Of a stretch of 64,000 nucleotides of DNA, positions 1-10,178 are shown in pieces. Under the pieces are notes generated by a model that searched no databases, had not been told where the DNA came from, and saw only the letters and a program-made list of their open reading frames with translations. This DNA comes from Pseudomonas sp. sp1636 (GTDB taxonomy: Bacteria > Pseudomonadota > Gammaproteobacteria > Pseudomonadales > Pseudomonadaceae), in contig NZ_JARRAB010000015.1 of assembly GCF_030376615.1 (NCBI RefSeq), positions 1 through 64,000 on the forward strand, given 5' to 3'. Made by a program: the position numbers and the translations under genes. The first letter of the stretch is position 1; every line of letters begins with the position of its first letter.

Positions 1-58
1 CTCGAGCGCGGATAAATAACGCTCCCCGTCCTACAAGGCTAGAGCCTATTCAGAACCT

Positions 59-200
59 TGTAGGAGGCGCCCCCCGCGGCGAATGCAGCCCGCAGGGCTG
101 CCAGGTTGTGGTGTCGCGGTGCAGAACAAAGACCTCGCCCCGAGGTCGGGCCTCCCACAGGTAAGACTCAAGCCGGCGAACTTGAGTTAACCAACTAACC
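59..200. repeat. 142-bp dispersed repeat, copy 1
   Basis: This stretch matches 62451-62592 in the same orientation and with the same length. Shared blocks include TGTAGGAGGCG at the left edge, GCGGCGAATGCAGCCCGCAG in the middle, CCCCGAGGTCGGGCCTCCCA further on, and AAGCCGGCGAA near the right edge. Internal inverted segments suggest a REP/BIME-type element. It lies downstream of the liu operon terminator, and positions 1-58 hold no gene that I can see. Confidence 0.8.
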
Positions 201-231
201 GTACTTCTGCGCGAGCCGCCGGTTGGCGAAC

Positions 232-263
232 AAAAAAGGCCGCGACACTGAGTGACCGCGGCC
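232..263 (-). terminator. Terminator of the liu operon
   Basis: On the minus strand a GGCCGCG...CGCGGCC stem is followed by six T residues (read as A at 232-237 on the plus strand). It begins about 20 nt past the liuE stop codon, so it fits an intrinsic terminator for the operon. Confidence 0.85.
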
Positions 264-283
264 GGGGAAAGGCGTGGCAGTGT

Positions 284-1186
284 TCAGGCCTGGGCCAGGC
301 GGGCGCGGGCCACCCGCGAGCCGTTCTCCTTGCCGAGCAGGGTGCAGATACGCGCACCGGCCTGGATCAGCTGATCCAGGTCGATGCCGGTCTCGATGCC
401 CAGACCGTTGAGCAGGTAGAGCACGTCTTCGCTGGCGACGTTGCCGCTGGCGCCCTTGGCATAGGGGCAGCCGCCTAAGCCTGCGACCGAGCTGTCGAAC
501 ACCGCGACGCCCTCGAGCAGGCTGGCGTAGATATTGGCCAGGGCCTGACCGTAGGTGTCGTGGAAGTGCCCGGCCAGCTTGTCGCGCGGCACCTCGCGGC
601 CGACCACCTCGATCAGCCGACGGGTGGCGCCGGCGGTGCCGGCGCCGATGGTGTCGCCCAGGGAGACCTCGTAGCAGCCCATGGCGAACAGTTCCCTGGC
701 CACCCGGGCGACCTGCTCGGGTGCAATCTGGCCTTCATAGGGGCAGCCGAGCACGCAGGACACGTAGCCGCGCACGCGGATGCCCTGCTGCTGGGCGGCC
801 TCCATCAGCGGCAGGAAACGTTCGAGGCTGTCGCCGATCGAGCAGTTGATGTTCTTCTGCGAGAAGGCCTCGCTGGCGGCGGCGAATACCGCCACCTCCT
901 TGACCCCGGCCGCCAGGGCGGCCTCGAAGCCTTTCATATTCGGCGTCAGGGCGGCGTAGGTGACGCCCGGGCGCTGCAGGATGCCGGCGAATACCTCTCT
1001 GCTTCCGGCCATCTGCGGCACCCACTTGGGCGAGACGAAGCTGCCGACCTCGATATAGGTAAGGCCAGCGGCGGACAGGTCGTCGACCAGGCGCACCTTG
1101 TCGGCCACGCCGATCGGCTGCTGCTCGTTCTGCAGGCCGTCGCGCGGGCCGACTTCGACCAGGCGGACATGTTGCGGTAGGTTCAT
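284..1186 (-). CDS. liuE: Hydroxymethylglutaryl-CoA lyase
   Basis: This enzyme cleaves 3-hydroxy-3-methylglutaryl-CoA to acetyl-CoA and acetoacetate, the last step of leucine/isovalerate breakdown. The 300-residue product has the family opening VGPRDGLQNE near residue 12, the metal-site segment HFHDTYGQ, and the catalytic loop GLGGCPYAKGASGN with the active cysteine at about residue 240. The start at 1186 is preferred over an in-frame ATG at 1243, because the extra 19 codons are read from the REP-rich spacer and the family begins near MNLPQHVRL. It is the last gene of the liu operon, separated from liuD by two repeat elements. Length and motifs are complete. Confidence 0.95.
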   Translation of the reverse strand: MNLPQHVRLVEVGPRDGLQNEQQPIGVADKVRLVDDLSAAGLTYIEVGSFVSPKWVPQMAGSREVFAGILQRPGVTYAALTPNMKGFEAALAAGVKEVAVFAAASEAFSQKNINCSIGDSLERFLPLMEAAQQQGIRVRGYVSCVLGCPYEGQIAPEQVARVARELFAMGCYEVSLGDTIGAGTAGATRRLIEVVGREVPRDKLAGHFHDTYGQALANIYASLLEGVAVFDSSVAGLGGCPYAKGASGNVASEDVLYLLNGLGIETGIDLDQLIQAGARICTLLGKENGSRVARARLAQA

Positions 1187-1205
1187 ATGCGCTTCTCTGT
1201 AGTGG

Positions 1206-1264
1206 TAGCCCGGATGTAATCCGGGGCAAGGATAGCTGGCCATTCCCGGATTGCATCCGGGTTA
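1206..1264. repeat. REP-like hairpin (TAGCCCGGAT type)
   Basis: An imperfect inverted repeat starts TAGCCCGGATGTAATCCGGG and closes CCCGGATTGCATCCGGGTTA. A close relative lies at 30238-30294 in the isoleucine arm. It sits in the liuD-liuE gap just upstream of the liuE start, so it may affect mRNA stability or relative expression. Confidence 0.8.
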
Positions 1265-1317
1265 GGTACTGAGCACGCCGGCAGGGCAATGGTGGGCACG
1301 GGGTGCCCTACGCCTGT

Positions 1318-1408
1318 CGTAGGGTGGAAAACCGCGAAGCGTTTTCCACCGTCTGTCGTCCTCGAGTCCTTGATGTCGGTGGACAAGCTTCGCGTTGCCC
1401 ACCCTACG
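1318..1408. repeat. REP-like hairpin (CGTAGGGTGG type)
   Basis: The element opens CGTAGGGTGG and closes CCACCCTACG, with an inner GGTGGAAAAC...GTTTTCCACC hairpin. The same design recurs at 6020-6088 between liuA and liuB. It ends just past the liuD stop codon. Confidence 0.8.
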
Positions 1409-1416
1409 GGCGCTAA

Positions 1417-3372
1417 TCAGACCTCGTCCAGTTCCACCAGCACGCTGCCCTCGGCGACCATCTCGCCTTCGCCGCAGTACAGCGCCTTGACCGTGCCGGC
1501 ATGGGGCGCGCGGATGCTGTGCTCCATCTTCATCGCCTCCAGCACCACCAGGGCGGTGCCGGCCTCGACCTGCTGGCCGGTTTCGACCAGCACGCGCACG
1601 ATGCTGCCGTTCATCGGCGCGGTCAGGCCGCCGTGGTGACTGTGGCTGGCTTCGACTTCGGCGATTGGATCGACGCGGCTGACGCCGTGTAGCACTCCCC
1701 GATACTCGAGGTACAGCGTATCGCCACGGCGGATCGCCAGATGCTGTTGGCGCACGCCGTCACGCTCGACCAGCAAGCGTTCACCGTCGAGTCGCACAGC
1801 GGCTGGCGCGCTGTGGCGCAGGTGAATCACCTGGCGTTCGCCATTGCAGGTCAGCTGCAGGTCGATCTCTGCCGGCAGTCCGACTCGCCAGCCACTGTTC
1901 GCTACCCAGGGCGAATGGAAGTCCTCATGGTTGCGCCGTGCGGGCTCACTCTGCACAAAGGCTTCGGCGGCCAGTTGCCAGAACTCGACGGGTAGCCCGC
2001 TGGGGGGCGGCAGCAGCTGCTCCTGATAACGCGGGATAAAGCCGGTATCCAGCTCGGCGGCGGCGAAGGCCGGATGCGCCAGTACGCGGCGCAGGAACGC
2101 CAGGTTGGTCTTGACCCCGCCCACGCCGGTTTCATCCAGCATGGCCAGCAGACGCAGGCGCGCTTCCTCGCGGTTGTCGCCCCAGGCGATCAGTTTGCCG
2201 AGCATCGGGTCGTAGAACGGCGACACCTCGTCACCTTCGGCCACGCCCGTGTCGACCCGCCGACCCGGGCCAGCGCTGGCCTCGCGGTACAGGCTCAGGC
2301 TGCCGGTGGACGGCAGGAAGTCGTTATCCGGGTCTTCGGCATAGAGGCGCACCTCGATGGCGTGGCCGACCAGCGGCACCTGCTCCTGGGTCAGCGGCAG
2401 CGCCTCGCCACGGGCCACGCGAATCTGCCAGGCGACCAGGTCCAGGCCGGTGATGGCCTCGGTGACCGGGTGTTCGACCTGCAGGCGGGTGTTCATCTCC
2501 ATAAAGAAGAAGTCGCCACGCTCGTCCAGCAGGAACTCCACGGTGCCGGCGCCGACATAGCCGATGGCCTGGGCGGCCTTGACCGCGGCCTCGCCCATGG
2601 CCCGGCGCAGTTCGGGGCTGAGGCCCGGAGCCGGGGCTTCCTCAACCACCTTCTGGTGGCGGCGCTGGATCGAGCAATCGCGCTCATTCAGGTACAGGCA
2701 GTGGCCGTGCTGGTCGGCGAATACCTGGATCTCCACATGACGCGGCTTGAGCACGTACTTTTCCACCAGCATGCGCGCGTCGCCGAACGACGATTGCGCC
2801 TCGCGCTGGGCGGAAGCCAGGGCCTCGCTCAGCTCGCTTTCGCGTTCGACCACCTTCATGCCCTTGCCGCCGCCGCCGGCGGTGGCCTTGAGCAGTACCG
2901 GGTAGCCGATCACCTCGGCGGCGGCGCGGAAAGTCTCCAGATCCTGAGCCGCGCCGTGGTAGCCGGGCACCAGCGGCACCCCGGCCGCTTCCATCAGCGC
3001 CTTGGCCGCGGATTTGCTGCCCATGGCATCGATGGCGCTGGCGGGCGGGCCGAGGAACACCAGCCCGGCGTCCTCGATGGCGCGGGCGAAGCCGGCGTTC
3101 TCCGAGAGAAAGCCGTAGCCCGGGTGGATGGCCTGGGCGCCGCTGGCCTGGGCCGCTTCGAGCAGGGCGTCGATACGCAGGTAGCTGTCGGCCGGTTTGG
3201 CACCGCCCAGGTCGATGGCGATGTCCGCTTCGCGCACGTGGCGGGCATTACGGTCGACGGCGCTGTGCACCGCCACGCTCTTGATGCCCATGGCCTTGGC
3301 CGTGCGCATGACGCGGCAGGCGATTTCGCCACGGTTGGCGATCAGCAGGGTGTCGATGTGCTTGTGACTCAT
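1417..3372 (-). CDS. liuD: 3-methylcrotonyl-CoA carboxylase, biotin-carrying alpha subunit
   Basis: This subunit charges biotin with bicarbonate-derived carboxyl groups for conversion of 3-methylcrotonyl-CoA to 3-methylglutaconyl-CoA, together with LiuB. The 651-residue product has an N-terminal biotin carboxylase fold, the glycine-rich ATP-grasp loop GGGGKGMKVV, the EMNTRLQVEHPVTE segment, and a C-terminal biotinyl domain with VLEAMKMEH, whose biotinylated lysine is about residue 615. The LiuD assignment rests on pairing with the liuB gene and on operon context. The start codon overlaps the stop of a 30-codon ORF (ATGA), and an AGGAG ribosome site lies inside that ORF. Confidence 0.95.
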   Translation of the reverse strand: MSHKHIDTLLIANRGEIACRVMRTAKAMGIKSVAVHSAVDRNARHVREADIAIDLGGAKPADSYLRIDALLEAAQASGAQAIHPGYGFLSENAGFARAIEDAGLVFLGPPASAIDAMGSKSAAKALMEAAGVPLVPGYHGAAQDLETFRAAAEVIGYPVLLKATAGGGGKGMKVVERESELSEALASAQREAQSSFGDARMLVEKYVLKPRHVEIQVFADQHGHCLYLNERDCSIQRRHQKVVEEAPAPGLSPELRRAMGEAAVKAAQAIGYVGAGTVEFLLDERGDFFFMEMNTRLQVEHPVTEAITGLDLVAWQIRVARGEALPLTQEQVPLVGHAIEVRLYAEDPDNDFLPSTGSLSLYREASAGPGRRVDTGVAEGDEVSPFYDPMLGKLIAWGDNREEARLRLLAMLDETGVGGVKTNLAFLRRVLAHPAFAAAELDTGFIPRYQEQLLPPPSGLPVEFWQLAAEAFVQSEPARRNHEDFHSPWVANSGWRVGLPAEIDLQLTCNGERQVIHLRHSAPAAVRLDGERLLVERDGVRQQHLAIRRGDTLYLEYRGVLHGVSRVDPIAEVEASHSHHGGLTAPMNGSIVRVLVETGQQVEAGTALVVLEAMKMEHSIRAPHAGTVKALYCGEGEMVAEGSVLVELDEV

Positions 3373-3461
3373 GCTTGTTGCTCCTGCCGGAGGGATTGAC
3401 GTTTATCGAGCCAGCTGCCGCACTGAACGGTATGGAGCACTAGATCGCAAGGAATAGTCAT
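3369..3461 (-). CDS. 30-codon ORF bridging liuC and liuD
   Basis: The ATG overlaps the liuC stop codon (ATGA), and the TGA stop overlaps the liuD ATG, so the ORF could couple translation of the two genes. An SD-like CAGGAG lies ahead of each start. The encoded peptide ends DKRQSLRQEQQA, which resembles the LiuC tail DKRKPSWQEQP. At DNA level GTTGCTCCTGCC and CGTTTATC each recur at a constant 86-bp offset (3377/3463 and 3400/3486). No function is recognised. It may be a leader or coupling peptide, or a scar of a partial duplication of the liuC end. Coding status is inferred only from the overlaps and SD sites. Confidence 0.45.
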   Translation of the reverse strand: MTIPCDLVLHTVQCGSWLDKRQSLRQEQQA

Positions 3462-4255
3462 GGTTGCTCCTGCCAGCTGGGTTTGCGTTTATCCAGGAAC
3501 GCGCGCAGGCCTTCCTGGCCTTCGGCGCTGACCCTGATGCGGGCGATGGCGTTTTCGGTGTAGCGGCGCAGGGCCGGGGTGAGTACGCCGCTGGCGACTT
3601 CCTTGAGCAGATCCTTGCTCGCCTGCATGGCCTGCGGGCTGTTGAGCAGCAGATTGGCGATCCAGTCGTTGGCCGCGTCGTCCAGTGCCTCGGCCGGGTA
3701 GCACTCGGCCAACAGGCCCAGTTCACGGGCCCGCTCGCCGCTGAAGCGCTCGGCGGTCAGGGCATACCGGCGCGCCGCGCGTTCGCCGATGGCCTGCACG
3801 ACGAAGGGGCTGATCACCGCCGGCGCCAGGCCGATGCGCACCTCCGACAGACACAGTTGGGCATCGTCGGCGCCGATGGCCATGTCGCAACAGGCGATCA
3901 GACCCAGCGCGCCGCCGAAGGCCGCACCCTGGATCACGGCCAGGGTCGGGATCTTCAGTTGGTAGAGGTTGTGCATCAACTCGGCCAGCTCGCGCGAATC
4001 GGCCAGGTTGGCGTTGTAGTCGAGGGTCGCGGCGTGCTGCATCCAGGCCAGGTCGGCGCCGGCGGAGAAGTGCTTGCCGCGCCCGCGCAGCAGGAGGAAG
4101 CGCAGGCTCTTGTCGGCCTGCACGGCATCGAGGGCGAGGATCAGCTCGCGGATCATCTCGGCGTTGAAGGCGTTGTGCTTGTCGGCGCGATTCAGCCAGA
4201 GGGTGGCGAAACCGCGCGGGTCTTTGTCGAGTTGTACGGTGCTGAAATCGGTCAT
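3458..4255 (-). CDS. liuC: 3-methylglutaconyl-CoA hydratase
   Basis: This crotonase-fold enzyme hydrates 3-methylglutaconyl-CoA to HMG-CoA in leucine degradation. The 265-residue product shows the oxyanion-hole segments FSAGADLAWMQ and AAFGGALGLIACCDMAIG, followed by CLSEVRIGLAPAVISPF, a pattern typical of LiuC/AtuE-type hydratases. It lies between liuB and liuD, its stop codon overlaps the start of the 30-codon ORF, and a REP-like element separates it from liuB. Its C-terminal tail is echoed in that small ORF. Confidence 0.93.
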   Translation of the reverse strand: MTDFSTVQLDKDPRGFATLWLNRADKHNAFNAEMIRELILALDAVQADKSLRFLLLRGRGKHFSAGADLAWMQHAATLDYNANLADSRELAELMHNLYQLKIPTLAVIQGAAFGGALGLIACCDMAIGADDAQLCLSEVRIGLAPAVISPFVVQAIGERAARRYALTAERFSGERARELGLLAECYPAEALDDAANDWIANLLLNSPQAMQASKDLLKEVASGVLTPALRRYTENAIARIRVSAEGQEGLRAFLDKRKPSWQEQP

Positions 4256-4284
4256 GGTCTGTCGCGTTCCTCGATGCTGCTTTT

Positions 4285-4366
4285 TGTAGGAGGCCCGACC
4301 TCGGGGCGAAGCTTTAGCTTCGGGCAGGCTGTCGCCTGCGTTCGCCGCGAGGTCGCGCCTCCTACA
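4285..4366. repeat. REP-like hairpin (TGTAGGAGGC type)
   Basis: The inverted repeat opens TGTAGGAGGC and closes GCGCCTCCTACA, with an inner CGACCTCGGGGCGAA / TTCGCCGCGAGGTCG pair. It shares core words with the 142-bp repeats at 59 and 62451. It occupies the liuB-liuC gap just upstream of liuC. Confidence 0.8.
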
Positions 4367-4390
4367 GGTTGGGGGGGCGCCTTGATACCG

Positions 4391-5998
<1,608 letters not shown>

Positions 5999-6019
5999 CG
6001 ATTTGGCTCCGGTTCAATC

Positions 6020-6088
6020 CGTAGGGTGGATGACGCTTTATGCATCCACCGGCTCTGGTGGAAAACCTGCGCGGTTTTCCACCCTACG
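6020..6088. repeat. REP-like double hairpin (CGTAGGGTGG type)
   Basis: The outer arms are CGTAGGGTGG and CCACCCTACG. Inside are two hairpins, GGTGGATG...CATCCACC and GGTGGAAAAC...GTTTTCCACC. It fills most of the liuA-liuB gap and matches the element at 1318-1408. Confidence 0.8.
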
Positions 6089-6101
6089 TGCGGCAATCGC
6101 C

Positions 6102-7265
6102 TTACTTGGTCTCGTTGAACAGCTCGCGGCCGATCAGCATGCGCCTGATCTCGCTGGTGCCGGCGCCGATCTCGTAGAGCTTGGCGTCGCGCAGCAGGCG
6201 GCCGGTGGGGAACTCGTTGATGTAGCCGTTGCCGCCGAGAATCTGGATCGCCTCCAGGGCCATCTGCGTCGCGCGTTCGGCGCTGTAGAGGATCACCCCG
6301 GCGGCGTCCTTGCGGTTGGTCTCGCCGCGGTCGCAGGCCTGGGCCACGGCGTACAGGTAGGCGCGGCTGGCGTTGAGCTGGGTGTACATGTCGGCCACCT
6401 TGCCCTGGATCATCTGGAACTCGCCGATGCTCTGGCCGAACTGCTTGCGGTCGTGGATATAGGGCAGCACCACGTCCAGGCAGGCCTGCATGATGCCGAT
6501 CGGCCCGCCGGCCAGCACCACGCGTTCGTAGTCCAGGCCGCTCATCAGCACCCGTACGCCGCCGTTTTCCTTGCCGAGGATGTTCTCTTCCGGCACCTCG
6601 ACGTCATCGAAGAACAGTTCGCAGGTGTTGGAACCGCGCATGCCCAGCTTGTCGAACTTGTTGCCGCGGGAGAAGCCCTTCCAGTCGCGCTCGACGATAA
6701 AGGCGGTGATGCCGTGGGCGCTCTTGTCCAGGTCGGTCTTGGCGTAGATCACGTAGGTGTTGGCGTCCGGGCCGTTGGTGATCCAGGTCTTGGAGCCATT
6801 GAGCACGAAGTGGTCGCCGCGGCGCTCGGCGCGCAGCTTCATCGACACCACGTCGGAGCCGGCGTTGGGCTCGCTCATGGCCAGGGCGCCGACGTGCTCG
6901 CCGCTGATCAGCTTGGGCAGGTACTTGGCCTTCTGCTCGGGCGTGCCATTGCGGTTGATCTGGTTGACGCACAGGTTGGAGTGGGCGCCGTAGGACAGGC
7001 CGACCGAAGCCGAAGCACGGCTGATCTCCTCGATGGCGACCACGTGGGCCAGGTAGCCCAGGCCGGCGCCGCCGTATTCCTCGGAGACGGTGACCCCGAG
7101 CAGGCCCATGTCGCCGAACTTCTTCCACATGTCGGCGGGGAACAGGTTGTCGCTGTCGATGGCCGCGGCGCGCGGCGCCAGTTCCGCGGCGACGAAGGCC
7201 TGCACCTGCTCGCGCAGCATGTCGATGGTTTCGCCGAGGGCGAAGTTGAGGGACGGATAGCTCAT
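6102..7265 (-). CDS. liuA: Isovaleryl-CoA dehydrogenase
   Basis: This FAD enzyme oxidises isovaleryl-CoA to 3-methylcrotonyl-CoA, committing leucine carbon to the liu pathway. The 387-residue product carries the isovaleryl-CoA dehydrogenase hallmark of a catalytic glutamate in [14 protein letters not shown] (helix G), while the usual C-terminal glutamate position is replaced in [11 protein letters not shown]. The start at 7265 ([10 protein letters not shown]) matches the family N-terminus. An in-frame ATG at 7301 would add 12 unlikely residues. First gene of the liu operon, with a perfect LiuR-type palindrome 61 nt upstream of its ATG. Confidence 0.96.
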   Translation of the reverse strand: MSYPSLNFALGETIDMLREQVQAFVAAELAPRAAAIDSDNLFPADMWKKFGDMGLLGVTVSEEYGGAGLGYLAHVVAIEEISRASASVGLSYGAHSNLCVNQINRNGTPEQKAKYLPKLISGEHVGALAMSEPNAGSDVVSMKLRAERRGDHFVLNGSKTWITNGPDANTYVIYAKTDLDKSAHGITAFIVERDWKGFSRGNKFDKLGMRGSNTCELFFDDVEVPEENILGKENGGVRVLMSGLDYERVVLAGGPIGIMQACLDVVLPYIHDRKQFGQSIGEFQMIQGKVADMYTQLNASRAYLYAVAQACDRGETNRKDAAGVILYSAERATQMALEAIQILGGNGYINEFPTGRLLRDAKLYEIGAGTSEIRRMLIGRELFNETK

Positions 7266-7326
7266 GGAAGGCACCTTGATTGTCGTTGTCGGCTCGTACA
7301 TTGGTATGGGTTGTCAGTCCATATAC

Positions 7327-7344
7327 CTTTACGTTAACGTAAAG
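7327..7344. promoter_or_regulatory. LiuR-type operator in the liuA/ligase divergent region
   Basis: The perfect 18-bp palindrome CTTTACGTTAACGTAAAG lies 61 nt from the liuA ATG and 84 nt from the divergent ligase ATG. Its core recurs ahead of the importer (10104) and ahead of liuR (16813). MerR-family activators bind such symmetrical sites within promoters, so it may serve both directions. Confidence 0.85.
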
Positions 7345-7428
7345 CTGGCTTCGTGAGCTGTCAAGCCTCGAGCGCCAATCGAAGTTCAAACGCCAGCCTC
7401 AGAACAAGCAGAACAAGCGAGGAATTCC

Positions 7429-9111
7429 ATGACTTCACCCAGTTACACCCGCGGATTGCAGGACAAACCCCTGTTGGCCATGACCATAGGCGCGGCGTTC
7501 GATCAGACGGTGGCGCGTTTCGCCGAGCGCGAGGCGCTGGTGGTTCGTCATCAACAGCTACGTTACAGCTGGGCTCAGCTGGGCGAGGCGGTGGATCGCT
7601 GTGCCCGCGCCTTGTTGGCCATCGGCATGCAGCCCGGCGAGCGCCTCGGCATCTGGGCGCCGAACTGTGCCCAGTGGTGCATCGCCCAATTCGCCAGCGC
7701 CAAGGTTGGCGTGGTGCTGGTCAATATCAACCCGGCCTACCGCCTCAGCGAACTCGAGTATGCGCTCAAGCATTCCGGCTGCCGCTGGCTGATCTGCGCC
7801 GATGCGTTCAAGAGCAGCGACTACCACGCGATGCTCGGTGAACTGTTGCCGGAGCTGGCCGGTTGCGCCGTCGGTGCACTGCAAAGCCGCCTATTGCCCG
7901 AGCTGCGTGGGGTGATCAGTCTCGGCCAGCAACCGGCCGTCGGTATGTTCGACTGGACGGCGTTCCTGGCCCGTGGCGATGAGGTCGGCCCGGAGCAGTT
8001 GCGCGCCTGCAGTGCCCAGCTGCAGTTCGACGACCCGATCAATATCCAGTACACCTCGGGCACCACCGGCTTCCCCAAGGGCGCCACCCTCAGCCACTAC
8101 AATATCCTCAACAACGGCTATATGGTCGGCGAAAGCCTGGGCCTGACCGAGCATGACCGCCTGGTGATCCCGGTGCCGCTGTACCACTGCTTCGGCATGG
8201 TGATGGGCAACCTCGGCTGTCTGACCCATGGCAGCACCATGATCTACCCGGGCGCCGCCTTCGAACCGCTGGGCACCCTGCAGGCGGTGGCCGAGGAGCG
8301 GGCCACGGTGCTCTACGGCGTGCCCACCATGTTTATCGCCGAGCTGGATCTGCCGGAGCGCGCCGGCCTGGATCTGTCCAGCCTGCGCAGCGGGATCATG
8401 GCCGGCGCCACCTGCCCGATCGAGGTGATGAAACGGGTGATCGGCGAGATGCACATGGCCGAGGTGCAGATCGCCTACGGCATGACCGAAACCAGCCCGG
8501 TGTCGACCCAGACGGCCGCCGATGACGATCTGCAGTGCCGGGTCAGCAGCGTCGGCCGCACCCAGCCCCATCTGGAGAGCAAGGTGATCGACGAGCAGGG
8601 ACGCATCGTCCCGCGTGGGCAGGTCGGTGAACTCTGTACCCGTGGTTACAGCGTGATGCTCGGTTACTGGAACAATCCTGCGGCCACCGCCGAAGCTCTG
8701 GATGCGGCGCGCTGGATGCACACCGGCGACCTGGCGGTGATGGACGAGCAGGGCTACCTGAGCATCGTCGGGCGCAACAAGGACATGATCATCCGCGGTG
8801 GCGAGAACGTCTATCCGCGCGAGATCGAGGAGTTCCTGTTCGGCCATCCGGCGGTGGCCGATGTGCAGGTGGTGGGCATTCCCGACGACAAATATGGCGA
8901 GGAAATCGTTGCCTGGATCAAGTGCCACCCGGGCCACCAGGCGGCTGCGGCGGAACTGACCGAGTTCTGCAAGGGCCGCATCGCCCATTTCAAGGTGCCG
9001 CGCCACTTCCTGCTGGTCGACGAGTTCCCGATGACGGTCACCGGCAAGGTGCAGAAATTCCGCATGCGCGAGCTCAGCATCGAGCGCCTGGAGCTCACCT
9101 CGAAACCTTAG
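7429..9111 (+). CDS. AMP-forming acyl-CoA ligase of the LiuR block
   Basis: This enzyme probably activates a short or branched carboxylic acid to its CoA thioester, with isovalerate as the obvious candidate from context. The 560-residue product has the P-loop [16 protein letters not shown], the A5 motif YGMTETSP, the A7-A8 region [13 protein letters not shown]...[16 protein letters not shown], and the catalytic-lysine motif [13 protein letters not shown]. It is divergent from liuA and shares the intergenic LiuR-type palindrome. A GAGGAA ribosome site precedes the ATG. The fold is clear, but substrate choice is inferred, and a longer or aromatic acid cannot be excluded. Confidence 0.88.
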   Translation: MTSPSYTRGLQDKPLLAMTIGAAFDQTVARFAEREALVVRHQQLRYSWAQLGEAVDRCARALLAIGMQPGERLGIWAPNCAQWCIAQFASAKVGVVLVNINPAYRLSELEYALKHSGCRWLICADAFKSSDYHAMLGELLPELAGCAVGALQSRLLPELRGVISLGQQPAVGMFDWTAFLARGDEVGPEQLRACSAQLQFDDPINIQYTSGTTGFPKGATLSHYNILNNGYMVGESLGLTEHDRLVIPVPLYHCFGMVMGNLGCLTHGSTMIYPGAAFEPLGTLQAVAEERATVLYGVPTMFIAELDLPERAGLDLSSLRSGIMAGATCPIEVMKRVIGEMHMAEVQIAYGMTETSPVSTQTAADDDLQCRVSSVGRTQPHLESKVIDEQGRIVPRGQVGELCTRGYSVMLGYWNNPAATAEALDAARWMHTGDLAVMDEQGYLSIVGRNKDMIIRGGENVYPREIEEFLFGHPAVADVQVVGIPDDKYGEEIVAWIKCHPGHQAAAAELTEFCKGRIAHFKVPRHFLLVDEFPMTVTGKVQKFRMRELSIERLELTSKP

Positions 9112-9168
9112 GCTTTGGCACCTGCGGCGCCAGCGAGCCTGGCGCCGTTTCAGATAAAGGAGTATCCG

Positions 9169-9759
9169 ATGTCCCCGCAGATCAGCCGCTTTGCGCTGCC
9201 CGAAAACCTCGAGCAATTACCTGACGATATGCGTGAGCGAATACTCGCGGTGCAGGAGAAGGCCGGCTTCGTGCCCCATGTGTTCCTCATGCTGGCCCAT
9301 CGTCCGGACGAGTTCCGCGCCTTCTTCGCCTACCACGACGCCTTGATGGAACGTCAATCCGACAGCCTGACGCCGGCGGAAAAGGAGATGATCGTGGTCG
9401 CCACCAGTGCCCGCCACGGCTGCTTGTACTGCGTGGTGGCGCATGGCGCGGTGTTGCGCATCTACAGCAAGGATCCGCTGCTGGCCGACCAGGTGGCGGT
9501 CAACCACCGCACCGCGCCGCTCGCCGAGCGCCAGCGCCTGATGCTCGACTTCGCCTTTCACGTCGGCCTCGAGCGTGGCGGCCTGGATGGCGACTGGCAG
9601 GCACGCCTGCAGGCGGTCGGCTTCAGCCTCGACGACATCTGGGACATCGGCGCCATCACCGCCTTCTTCAGCCTGTCCAACCGCCTGGTATCGCTGGCCG
9701 GCACGCCGCCCAATGCCGAGTTCTACCTGATGGGCCGTGTGCCCAGGGCGCCGGCTTGA
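9169..9759 (+). CDS. AhpD-like peroxidase-related protein
   Basis: This 196-residue protein belongs to the carboxymuconolactone decarboxylase/AhpD superfamily of peroxidase-related enzymes. The diagnostic thiol motif is GCLYCVVAHG, where the CxxC pair and nearby histidine match the AhpD redox centre. The start at 9169 follows AAAGGAG. It lies 57 nt after the acyl-CoA ligase and probably shares its transcript. Its exact partner or substrate is unknown. A role in removing peroxides during acyl-CoA dehydrogenase flux is a guess from neighbourhood. Confidence 0.8.
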   Translation: MSPQISRFALPENLEQLPDDMRERILAVQEKAGFVPHVFLMLAHRPDEFRAFFAYHDALMERQSDSLTPAEKEMIVVATSARHGCLYCVVAHGAVLRIYSKDPLLADQVAVNHRTAPLAERQRLMLDFAFHVGLERGGLDGDWQARLQAVGFSLDDIWDIGAITAFFSLSNRLVSLAGTPPNAEFYLMGRVPRAPA

Positions 9760-10178
9760 AACTACGCCGCTAGCTGCAGCGCAAGCTCCCCTGGCATGCC
9801 GGGGAGCCCATGACTTTGCCGTCTTTCCACCGTGCGTTCAGGGGCGTGGGCAGGGCTGTGCGCGGCGGGTGCAACGGTTTCAATCGATGCGACTTTTATG
9901 CATAACGCACCTGATTTTTTGCTCGTTATTATTTTACGAATGCCTGCCTATACTCTGACTCGCCGGTCATGGGGGCATGGTTCGGCAGGCTTCGCCAGCA
10001 ATAACCGCGGTCGGAATAACTAGGGGCTGGCCGCATCAATAGCTGCTCTCAGTTTGAAGCGTCATATCCAGACTTTCTGGTCGCAGGTAGACCTTCGTAT
10101 AGTATTCACGTTTACGTAAAGGTAATAGTGTCAGCACCGCCATAACCGATAACAACAATCAAGGTTAGAGGGCTCCAC
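9760..10178. other. Intergenic region upstream of the importer operon
   Basis: No convincing gene lies in these 419 bases. A GCTCCCC/GGGGAGC hairpin at 9785-9807 without a T-run follows the AhpD-like gene and may stop or stabilise its transcript. An AT-rich patch around 9895-9960 contains a TATACT that could be a -10 element. The LiuR-type site at 10104 follows a TATAGT at 10098. Candidate small ORFs here lack ribosome sites. Confidence 0.6.
10104..10121. promoter_or_regulatory. LiuR-type operator ahead of the importer operon
   Basis: ATTCACGTTTACGTAAAG differs from the liuA palindrome at only three of 18 positions. It ends 57 nt before the first importer ATG. The match predicts co-regulation of the transporter with leucine catabolism. 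Confidence 0.75.

Noticed and set aside
2074-3399. 441-codon plus-strand ORF
   Set aside because: It lies fully antisense to liuD; such long frames are common in high-GC DNA and its sequence shows no family motif.
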